From positions 214,999-278,998 of the forward strand of contig NZ_GL890993.1 of assembly GCF_000212855.1 (NCBI RefSeq): a DNA stretch of 64,000 nt. The letters run 5' to 3'. The notes under the pieces were generated by a model. It was not told the origin of the DNA, made no database searches, and was given only the letters and a program-made list of their open reading frames with translations. The position numbers and the translations under genes are program-made. How positions within the stretch are numbered: position 1 is the stretch's first letter; every line of letters begins with the position of its first letter. Source of the DNA: Streptococcus sanguinis SK355. GTDB taxonomy: Bacteria; Bacillota; Bacilli; Lactobacillales; Streptococcaceae. Below, piece after piece: positions 57,488 to 64,000 of this stretch.

Positions 57488-58350
57488 TACATCAACCCCG
57501 CTTTCTCAATGAGTGGATAGAGGAAGTCTTTGGCTTCCTGAATGGCTGCTTTTGTTTCTTCTACTGTCTCACAGTTTTCAGACCACATTTCGATAAGGAA
57601 AGGCCCCTGATAATTGGTCTGCTTGAGGACAGCAAACATTTCTTCCCAGTCAACACAGCCCTTGCCAAAAGGCACATCTCTAAACTGGCCTTTGGACTGC
57701 TCGGTCACGGCATAGGTATCTTTCAAATGCAGGGCTGCAATGGCTTGATGGCCCAGCAGAAACTCGCTGTAAAGGTCATTGTGCCAGGCAGAGACATTTC
57801 CTGTATCCGGATAGACAAAGAGATAAGGCGAATTGATTTCTTTCGCGACAGCCAGATATTTCTCAATGCTGTTGATAAAAGGATCATCCATAATCTCAAT
57901 CGCCAGCATGACCTGAGCCTGCTCCGCCCAATCACAAGCCAGCCGGAGGTTTTTCAGGAAGCGGGCACGAGTTGCAGGAGATTTCTCCTCATAATAAACA
58001 TCGTAGCCTGCTAGCTGAATGACCCGTACTCCCAAGTCCTGAGCCAGCTCGATACACTGCTTCATAGTTTCCAGTGACTTAGCTTCCAGCTCTGGATCAT
58101 TGGAGCCCAGCGGGTAGCGGCGATGCCCGCTAAAGCATATGGTCGGAATGCGGACTCCGCTTTCATAAATGGCCTTTACTAACTCTAGCCTCTGCTCCTT
58201 AGACCAGGAAAGGCGAGCTAGACGTTCATCCGACTCATCCACTGACATTTCGACAAAGTCAAATCCTAGTTCTTTGGCAAAAGCTAAACGCTCAGGCCAA
58301 GAAAAATGCTTGGGTGTCGCCTTTTCATAAATTCCAATTGGACGTGCCAT
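57487..58350 (-). CDS. ulaE: L-ribulose-5-phosphate (xylulose) 3-epimerase
   Basis: 287 residues, TIM-barrel xylose-isomerase-like fold. Conserved [16 protein letters not shown] at the N-terminus, metal Glu in [15 protein letters not shown], and HLKDTYAV with the final Glu in FLIEMW. Makes L-ribulose 5-phosphate from L-xylulose 5-phosphate. Four nucleotides after ulaD. Confidence 0.93.
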   Translation of the reverse strand: MARPIGIYEKATPKHFSWPERLAFAKELGFDFVEMSVDESDERLARLSWSKEQRLELVKAIYESGVRIPTICFSGHRRYPLGSNDPELEAKSLETMKQCIELAQDLGVRVIQLAGYDVYYEEKSPATRARFLKNLRLACDWAEQAQVMLAIEIMDDPFINSIEKYLAVAKEINSPYLFVYPDTGNVSAWHNDLYSEFLLGHQAIAALHLKDTYAVTEQSKGQFRDVPFGKGCVDWEEMFAVLKQTNYQGPFLIEMWSENCETVEETKAAIQEAKDFLYPLIEKAGLM

Positions 58351-58353
58351 GGC

Positions 58354-59019
58354 CTACCCCCAAATTCGCTTGATTTCATCTTTAAAGGCCCGCGCAGCAG
58401 CAGCTGGATCTTCAGCTTCAGTAATACCGCGTCCAGCAATGAAGGTGAAGACATCAACTCCTTCAAAGAGTTTGAGCGTATCAATATTCAGACCGCCTGT
58501 CACTGATACACGGAAGCCCATCTCAATCAGTTTCTTGACCTTATTAAGATCCTTTTCTCCCCAAGTTTCCCCAGCCAAAAGAGCGTCGCGGGATTGGTGG
58601 TAAATAGCCTGCGAAATACCTGCATCCAGCCAAGTCTGAGCCTGTTCATAGGTCCAGTCTCCATAGAGTTCGACCTGAATTTCCCCACGTTGGCCACGCT
58701 CTTCCTGAATAGCTTTCAAGGCTGCCTTCATGGTTGGAATGGTGGCTGAGCAAATACAGGTCATCCAGTCTGCACCACGCACTGCATTGTTTTTAGCTAC
58801 GGTTCCGCCAGCATCCGCACACTTGGTATCCGCCACGATGACTTTCTCTGGAAAGAGACTGCGGAGCACTTCGACGAGCTCGCTTCCCACTTGCAGGAGA
58901 CAAACCGTTCCTGCCTCAATCACATCCACTTCATGACCGACAGAGACAGCAGCCTTGATAGCTCCCTGCAAATCTGAATGGTCCAACGCCACCTGTAAAT
59001 TTGGAATCTGTTTTGACAT
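58354..59019 (-). CDS. ulaD: 3-keto-L-gulonate-6-phosphate decarboxylase
   Basis: 221 residues, orotidine-phosphate-decarboxylase-like barrel. N-terminal LQVALDHSDLQGAI, IEAGTVCL, then ADTKCADAG with the metal/catalytic Asp-Lys pattern, and the phosphate site in VTGGLN and IAGRGIT. Produces L-xylulose 5-phosphate. Confidence 0.95.
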   Translation of the reverse strand: MSKQIPNLQVALDHSDLQGAIKAAVSVGHEVDVIEAGTVCLLQVGSELVEVLRSLFPEKVIVADTKCADAGGTVAKNNAVRGADWMTCICSATIPTMKAALKAIQEERGQRGEIQVELYGDWTYEQAQTWLDAGISQAIYHQSRDALLAGETWGEKDLNKVKKLIEMGFRVSVTGGLNIDTLKLFEGVDVFTFIAGRGITEAEDPAAAARAFKDEIKRIWG

Positions 59020-59072
59020 CTTTTTACCTCATTTCTTAGTTTCAGTTGCAATCAATTATCTCTAAGCATGCA

Positions 59073-59558
59073 TTAGGAATCTAAATCCAGACCCTGCAAG
59101 TAAGGGCTGTCCTTGGATTCCTCTATCAGAGCCAGCACTTCTTCTTCTGATTGGCAAGCCTTGAGGCGCTCAATGGAATTTTCCAACTCAAACAGAGCAA
59201 TAATCTGCGGAATGGCCACGCTGGTATGAATCTTGGAACTGGTAGCCGCCAAAGAAAGCAGAATACTAACCTCCTTGCCATCTGAAAAAGTGACTGGTTC
59301 TGTCAGTGTAATCAGGGAGAAGGCGTCGCGATTAACCCCTGCTTCTGGTCTGGCATGAGGCATAGCCATGCCTGGCATGAGAATGTAATAAGGTCCATAT
59401 TCTTCTGTCGACTCGACGATGGCATCGTAGTACTGAGGCTGAACAGCACCGCTCTCAATCAAAGGCTCTACGGCCAGTTTGACTGCTTCCTGCCAAGTTG
59501 CGGCTGAAAGACCCAAACGAATAGACTTGTTATCTGTCAATGCTTGTTTTAAATTCAT
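59073..59558 (-). CDS. ulaC: PTS ascorbate EIIA component
   Basis: 161 residues of the mannitol/fructose-type EIIA fold, with the phosphorylated His in MAMPHARPEAG (about 60). The start at 59558 follows AAAGGAAGAG; an earlier in-frame ATG is rejected for lacking one. Passes phosphate from HPr to UlaB. It lies after a 149-bp gap that contains a strong hairpin. Confidence 0.92.
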   Translation of the reverse strand: MNLKQALTDNKSIRLGLSAATWQEAVKLAVEPLIESGAVQPQYYDAIVESTEEYGPYYILMPGMAMPHARPEAGVNRDAFSLITLTEPVTFSDGKEVSILLSLAATSSKIHTSVAIPQIIALFELENSIERLKACQSEEEVLALIEESKDSPYLQGLDLDS

Positions 59559-59648
59559 TTCTCTTCCTTTCATTAGATACAAGGGTCATCTTCAATCCTT
59601 TCCAGAATTTTATCCCCTGCTCAATCTCACAATAGACAATAATAGGAA

Positions 59649-59673
59649 GGTGGGGCAGCCTAACCACCCCACC
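59649..59673 (-). other. GC-rich hairpin between ulaB and ulaC
   Basis: Perfect GGTGGGG/CCCCACC stem (59649-59655 with 59667-59673) without a T-run. Likely an mRNA processing or stability element rather than a terminator. Confidence 0.5.
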
Positions 59674-59707
59674 CTAACTGAGAACCCATCTTCATAGATA
59701 GAAGTTC

Positions 59708-59986
59708 TTACAATACCTGACTTAATTTTTCAGTGATTTCCTTATCATCCATCAGGTTGTCCAAGCCGATTAATTTTCCATTGGTTCGGCCTTCCAATTC
59801 ATTGATTAAATGCAGAGAAGCAATGACAATATCGTAGCCCGAAGCTAAGCTTTTAGCTTCTCCGACACTGCAAGAATTGACTGTAAAGTCTGTTTGTCCC
59901 AAATTACGAAGTGCATTTTCCACTTTCATTTTAATCACCATAGATGATCCCATTCCATTTCCACATGCTGTTAATACTTTAACCAT
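59708..59986 (-). CDS. ulaB: PTS ascorbate EIIB component
   Basis: 92 residues. The phosphocysteine loop VLTACGNGMGSSMV is at 4-17 with Cys8. Lactose/ascorbate-type EIIB; transfers phosphate to ascorbate during transport by UlaA. 40 nt after ulaA. A small complete domain, not fused. Confidence 0.95.
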   Translation of the reverse strand: MVKVLTACGNGMGSSMVIKMKVENALRNLGQTDFTVNSCSVGEAKSLASGYDIVIASLHLINELEGRTNGKLIGLDNLMDDKEITEKLSQVL

Positions 59987-60026
59987 TTTAGTTTCCTCCG
60001 AAATCTTATTTTATAATCATAGAAGT

Positions 60027-61484
60027 TTAGTCTTCTGCTTGTACTTGTCCCTTATAGTAGGCTTCCTTATCCTTAGCTCTAGCGAATTGCAGCTGAGGAA
60101 TGAGTAAGAAGAAGAAGCAAACCAGAGCATAACCGATAATACCCAGATATTTGAAGATGTAGCCAAAACCTAACCATGGAATTTCAAAGTCGATATTACC
60201 GTGATAGCCGCCGTAAGATGCCAAGCCCAGCAGAGCCACACAGAGAGCACCAAGAGCTACCTGAAGCACACCTGAAATGAAGGATAGGACAAGGGCTGCT
60301 TTCCAACCACCACGTTTATCGGCATAGACTGCAATCGCTGCATTGTCAAAGAAAACAGGAACGAAACCAGTGATAATCAGGATTGGATTTTTGAAAACAA
60401 TGAGCAACACAATGGTAATCAACTGACCAATTAAACCAAAGGCAAAGCCAGAAAGAACGGCATTTGGTGAGCCAAATCCATAAGAGGCTGCCACATCCAC
60501 CGCGGGGAAGGAACCTGGCAAGAGCTTGCTTGAAATACCCTGAAAGGCATTAGTCAACTCAGCGACGAACATGCGCACCCCTTGCATGAGGATGAAGAGA
60601 TAGACAGAGAAGGTAAAGGCTGTCTGAATGATATACATATAGAAGTCTTGCTTGGCAGGGTCAAATGGTGTACCAGTCGTGATAACTTCTTTGTTGGCCA
60701 TAACATCTGGCCCCAAGACTAAGAGTATGGCACCGAAAAAGACTAGCATCAAAGTTGCAGAAGCAACAACTGTATCATGGAAGATAGACAGGAACTTAGG
60801 CAGCTTCAGATTGTCCAGATTTTCTTCTTTTTTACCAAAGAAAGGCGCAACCTTATCAACGAACCAGATGGCAAATTGCTGCTGGTGACCAATGGCGAAA
60901 CCACCACCACCAGTCAAACGCTGAGTAGCTTCAACAGTCATATTGGAGCTGACAGCCCAATAGAGACCACAGATGAGGCCGATAGCCAAAGTTCCCCAGC
61001 TATTGCGCAGCTGCGGTACCAGCAAGAGCACCATCAGTGATACAGTAGCAGCCTGCTGAACCATGATATGACCAGTGATGAAGAGAGTCCGAATCTTAGT
61101 GACTTTACGGAAAGCTACTAGTAGGATGTTGAAGCCAAAGCCAATCAAGAGCGCTGTTGTAGCTGTTCCGACAAAGTTTGGAAACTCTTCCGCAATCTTT
61201 GTATTCGCCGCTGTCAATCCAAAGTAAGGATCAATCACCGCCGCCCCGATTTTGAACTTAAAGTTCAGGGCCGCTAGAATTGGCCGGAAAGTATTCACCA
61301 GACCGGCTGCTCCGGCGTTAAGAATCAAATAGCCGACCGTTGCTTTAATGAAGCCGGCGAACACATCGTGGGCCGGTTTCTTAAGCAATGCATAACCGAT
61401 TAGCACTAAAAGGCCAACGAAGAAAGCTGGATTTTGCAGAATGTTCTGCGAGAACCAATTTAGAATATTAAGAAGGATATTCAT
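60027..61484 (-). CDS. ulaA: PTS ascorbate-specific EIIC component
   Basis: 485 residues, about eleven membrane helices, the usual UlaA/SgaT length. Starts MNILLNILNWFSQNILQNPAFFVG; conserved GAAGLVNTFRPI, VEATQRLTGGGGFAIGHQQQFAIWFVDK (substrate region) and FVPVFFDNAAIAVYADK. Imports L-ascorbate. First gene of ulaABCDEF. GGGGAG precedes the ATG. Confidence 0.95.
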   Translation of the reverse strand: MNILLNILNWFSQNILQNPAFFVGLLVLIGYALLKKPAHDVFAGFIKATVGYLILNAGAAGLVNTFRPILAALNFKFKIGAAVIDPYFGLTAANTKIAEEFPNFVGTATTALLIGFGFNILLVAFRKVTKIRTLFITGHIMVQQAATVSLMVLLLVPQLRNSWGTLAIGLICGLYWAVSSNMTVEATQRLTGGGGFAIGHQQQFAIWFVDKVAPFFGKKEENLDNLKLPKFLSIFHDTVVASATLMLVFFGAILLVLGPDVMANKEVITTGTPFDPAKQDFYMYIIQTAFTFSVYLFILMQGVRMFVAELTNAFQGISSKLLPGSFPAVDVAASYGFGSPNAVLSGFAFGLIGQLITIVLLIVFKNPILIITGFVPVFFDNAAIAVYADKRGGWKAALVLSFISGVLQVALGALCVALLGLASYGGYHGNIDFEIPWLGFGYIFKYLGIIGYALVCFFFLLIPQLQFARAKDKEAYYKGQVQAED

Positions 61485-61518
61485 GGTAACTCCCCTTTAT
61501 TTTTTATTTTTCTTATTC

Positions 61519-61595
61519 TTATAGATTTATTATAAATCTTGAAAGCGGTAACAAAAAGACCAAGAATTACACAGGTGACTGTTCACTCTTGGACT
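61519..61595 (-). promoter_or_regulatory. ulaA promoter: cre site and putative UlaR box
   Basis: -10 TATAAT lies at 61535-61530 on the minus strand. The cre-like TGTTACCGCTTTCAA (61553-61539) fills the spacer, so CcpA would block transcription when glucose is plentiful. Upstream, 61553-61595 carries the box shared with ulaG and an imperfect palindrome with outer CCAAGA/TCTTGG. Confidence 0.75.
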
Positions 61596-61699
61596 GTCAA
61601 AAAAATCTGCCCCTAAGGACAGAAAAAAGTAAGAAAGTGAGCATCGCTACTCCTAAATTCGACGGCGCCTCTGGCTTCTCTCATCAAGAGGCATAGAAA

Positions 61700-61729
61700 A
61701 ACCCAGCTATCCAAATGGTTAGCTGGGTT
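61700..61729 (-). terminator. Terminator after the 85-residue gene
   Basis: Perfect 10-bp stem (61700-61709 with 61720-61729). On the minus strand the 3' arm leads into TTTTC, so it ends the small gene at 61757. Confidence 0.7.
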
Positions 61730-61756
61730 AGGGTTGAGCTACATCATAGTTTTAGA

Positions 61757-62014
61757 CTATCCTGCGGCCTTGTGATGAATGGTGATGCCATATTTTTCAT
61801 GGTTTTCTTCATACCAATTAATTAAGGCCATCGCAGTTTGATAAGTAATGTTCTTAATCTTACTGGTCCCTTTAGTTAAGGTCAGGATACTCATCTTGCT
61901 GATGTTTGCATCCGTCGCAATCCGATAACTAGTTAAGGTTCCATTAACTAACAACTGAACAACAGCCTCGACTTTCCTGTAGTCAGGCATTGTTGTAATA
62001 TCCAACTTTTTCAT
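61757..62014 (-). CDS. Hypothetical small protein with an HTH-like core
   Basis: 85 residues. The centre (VVQLLVNGTLTSYRIATDANISKMSILTLTKGTSKIKNIT) has the spacing of a helix-turn-helix: a TSYRIA helix, a turn, then a recognition-like helix ISKMSILTLTKG. No assigned family. Basic, no membrane segment. GAGGA precedes the ATG. Adjacent to ula but separated by terminators, so no link is implied. Confidence 0.5.
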   Translation of the reverse strand: MKKLDITTMPDYRKVEAVVQLLVNGTLTSYRIATDANISKMSILTLTKGTSKIKNITYQTAMALINWYEENHEKYGITIHHKAAG

Positions 62015-62205
62015 AATTAAATCCTCTCCTAAAATTTAATTTACTAATCCATTATACACTTTTTTTTGACATTTACATATATAAAAACTTGAAAATTACA
62101 AAAAAATTAGAACATAATTCATTGAAATGTCAACTTTTCAAATTTTATAGACTTTTGAGAGTCTTTTGCCTCTATTTAATAGAAAAATAAATCAACATTA
62201 TCGTC

Positions 62206-63096
62206 TTATATTACTCTGTTAGCTCGACTTTCCATACTCCTGTTTTTTCTCCATTTTCGTATCACTAGACCAACTGTTAAATAAAGAATAGTCGGAATCA
62301 TCCCCACTGAAAGCGAGAAGAGGAAAGCCTGATTTTTTTCTACCGAGACAAATCCTAGTAATAGTAAAGGACTTATAACTGCATCCTCCATAGTGTGCAT
62401 AATAACTAGAGGCCAAACAGATTTGGTAATTCTAAAAATCTCTGTATACATGACCGTCCAACATGCAACAGTTATCATCCCTATAAGGAAGAATGTAAAC
62501 CTTCCAACCGGCAAGGTATTTTGGATTTCTCTCTCAGACAGAAACTTCATAATGTAAGGCAGATGCCAAATCCACCAGATAAAGCCAACAAGTAGATATA
62601 ATTTTAAGTCGGATAATTTTAATTTGATTAATTGATTGGTAAGATATGCCCTCCAAACAGATTCTTCAAAAATATTTTTTATGAATTGAGTTCCTATCTG
62701 TGTGAGCAAGATTCCAAGATAGGCTGTGAACTCAACCTTCACATCTGTCACTCTGATGCCTTGTGTCATCAATCCCAAGAATATCACTATCATCGTAACA
62801 AGAGGGTAGACTAAAAAACTAATCAGGTATAATTTTTTGTTATTTTTAAAATTAATGGAGAACCCTGCCTCTTTCCAGCCGTCTCTGCCAAAGCTTCTAA
62901 GAAAGATGGTACAGATTAAGGGAGTTACCAGCCAAATCAGCATCCCTAAAGAGCCGCTTCCTATCTCTGTTCCGATATTTTCGTAATGAGCTTGGCCGGT
63001 TACTTTATCAACAACATAACCAATCCAGCCACATAGGGTACTGAAGAATGCAAAGATAATGACATTGCGCTTAATTGTAGTTATGGACTGTTTCAT
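62206..63096 (-). CDS. CPBP-family intramembrane metalloprotease
   Basis: 296 residues, about eight helices. The CPBP/Abi motifs are visible: EESVWRAYL (the EExxxR motif) and WWIWHLPYI (second motif His). Relatives include Rce1 and bacteriocin self-immunity proteins; no bacteriocin gene is seen here. AAAGGAG precedes the ATG. It follows the serine hydrolase by 27 nt, probably as a pair. Confidence 0.82.
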   Translation of the reverse strand: MKQSITTIKRNVIIFAFFSTLCGWIGYVVDKVTGQAHYENIGTEIGSGSLGMLIWLVTPLICTIFLRSFGRDGWKEAGFSINFKNNKKLYLISFLVYPLVTMIVIFLGLMTQGIRVTDVKVEFTAYLGILLTQIGTQFIKNIFEESVWRAYLTNQLIKLKLSDLKLYLLVGFIWWIWHLPYIMKFLSEREIQNTLPVGRFTFFLIGMITVACWTVMYTEIFRITKSVWPLVIMHTMEDAVISPLLLLGFVSVEKNQAFLFSLSVGMIPTILYLTVGLVIRKWRKNRSMESRANRVI

Positions 63097-63123
63097 AGCA
63101 GTCTCCTTTCGTCAAAAAATTAT

Positions 63124-64000
63124 TCATCTCTCTTGTTTTAAATCCTTCTGTCTCTTGACACCGGCCGCAATAGCCCGAAAAATAGTAGGGTAGGGACGTT
63201 TTTTTGTCTGGTTGAAGGTACCTGTGACAAAGACATCCTTTTCTGGACAATGAAAGGCAAAACTTCCTGTTATCCCACTATGGCCACGAATTTCATGCGC
63301 GCCACCGAAAAAGAGAGACATGAAGGAGCTGATTGTCAGCTGCATCATACCGCTGCCATACTTGAGAGGGCGGAATTGAATAGGGCGAAAAGCCAGCTGC
63401 TGAATATGGGACTTTGCAAACAATCTGCCAGTAAAGAAAGCACGGATAAAGGTCATTAACTCCCTGTTAGTCGCCACAATACCGCCTTGGTAGACTTGAC
63501 TGGAAAGATAGGCTTGAAAAGCTATAGACTGCTTGCCATTGTATAGGGGAGCAAGTTTCTCATAGCCTGTCCCCCAATGGGTCTGACTAAGCTGAAGCGG
63601 CTGGCAAATGATGTGCTCTAACAGTTCCTCAGCGGTCTGGCCAGTCACTGTTTCAGCCATTTTACCTAAGAGCATAGCATTGATATCAGCGTAGTAGGCT
63701 TTATCTCCGTCCAGACATGATTTAGCAGGTAATTCTGCTATCATTTCCAGGGCTTCTTCAAAAGGTACCCGCCGATCGGCTTTGTACAAGTCATCTATCA
63801 AAACCTTTCCATTTATTTGACGGTCCATTTCATAATTCGGAAAGCCGGATATTTGATCCAGCAGATGTCGTACAGTAACCTTCTCCGCTTGAGACAAATG
63901 CTTGGTCACTTCTGGCGGTAAAATATCCGTCAATCCTGTATCATAGGTCAGCTTTCCTTGGTCAATCAGCTGGAAAACAATCGCATCAGTATATAACTTG
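63124..64000 (-). CDS. Serine hydrolase (beta-lactamase family), 5' end outside the window
   Basis: 292 residues are visible, continuing past the right edge without a stop: ...LYTDAIVFQLIDQGKLTYDTGL leads into VTVRHLLDQISGFPNY, then AYYADINAMLLGKMAE and RGHSGITGSF. These are the class-C beta-lactamase/penicillin-binding fold; the SxxK motif should lie just beyond the edge. An internal ATG at 63933 is not the start. Likely an esterase or D-peptidase; no signal peptide can be judged. Confidence 0.8.
   Translation of the reverse strand, partial: KLYTDAIVFQLIDQGKLTYDTGLTDILPPEVTKHLSQAEKVTVRHLLDQISGFPNYEMDRQINGKVLIDDLYKADRRVPFEEALEMIAELPAKSCLDGDKAYYADINAMLLGKMAETVTGQTAEELLEHIICQPLQLSQTHWGTGYEKLAPLYNGKQSIAFQAYLSSQVYQGGIVATNRELMTFIRAFFTGRLFAKSHIQQLAFRPIQFRPLKYGSGMMQLTISSFMSLFFGGAHEIRGHSGITGSFAFHCPEKDVFVTGTFNQTKKRPYPTIFRAIAAGVKRQKDLKQER

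Noticed and set aside
62206..63096. CPBP protease as bacteriocin immunity protein
   Set aside because: No double-glycine leader peptide or ABC exporter within the window; left as a general CPBP protease.

Overview
The window is a streptococcal chromosome segment, most like the sanguinis/mitis side of the genus. This is judged from protein resemblance (PolC, PNPase, CysS, Def and transketolase read as streptococcal), from gene order, and from a housekeeping base composition that looks like about 43% GC. No rRNA, tRNA or CRISPR array was found. The assignment to genus is firm and the species is not claimed.

Layout. 1-1000 holds the tail of an unknown gene and a DUF1275 membrane protein. 1195-6527 is an AT-rich heavy-metal island lying between two copies of the 3' end of rpsI: cadD-cadX (cadmium), copY-copB (copper), gene fragments and transposon ends, with no integrase left. 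6477-9614 is rplM-rpsI plus degV, rae1 and rlmB; the start of rlmB looks frameshifted. 9767-12658 holds an aromatic-acid-exporter-like protein and a KimA-like K+ transporter. 13183-15094 is a low-GC accessory block: a toxin-antitoxin-chaperone operon made of an ADP-ribosyltransferase-like toxin, a small acidic protein and a SecB-like chaperone, next to an orphan DUF6892-like gene. 15114-21348 is a housekeeping run, pnp to mrnC. 21870-29540 mixes a drug-type MFS exporter, a DUF6161-like coiled-coil membrane protein between direct repeats, pepF, trxA, yjdF, and a decayed hydrolase gene fused to an IS3 relic. 29609-33808 holds AraC/SDR/LtrA genes and the intact hydrolase. 34341-53345 is mostly housekeeping: rpsO, rsuA, def, pepS, polC, proS, rseP, cdsA, uppS, yajC, tkt. 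53644-61484 is a complete L-ascorbate (ula) utilisation locus. 61757-64000 holds a small unknown protein, a CPBP protease and a partial serine hydrolase.

How genes work together. UlaABC import and phosphorylate L-ascorbate; UlaG, UlaD, UlaE and UlaF carry it to D-xylulose 5-phosphate, which the adjacent transketolase can use. Two near-identical operator-like boxes stand upstream of ulaA and ulaG at the same distance from their -10 boxes, and a cre site lies in the ulaA promoter. The metal genes carry matching operators (a CadC-type box and two cop boxes). The best candidate for an under-described system is the tripartite toxin-antitoxin-chaperone operon at 13183-14524. Its order and components recall the CmdTAC anti-phage system of E. 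coli, here in a Firmicute and with a palindrome over its promoter.
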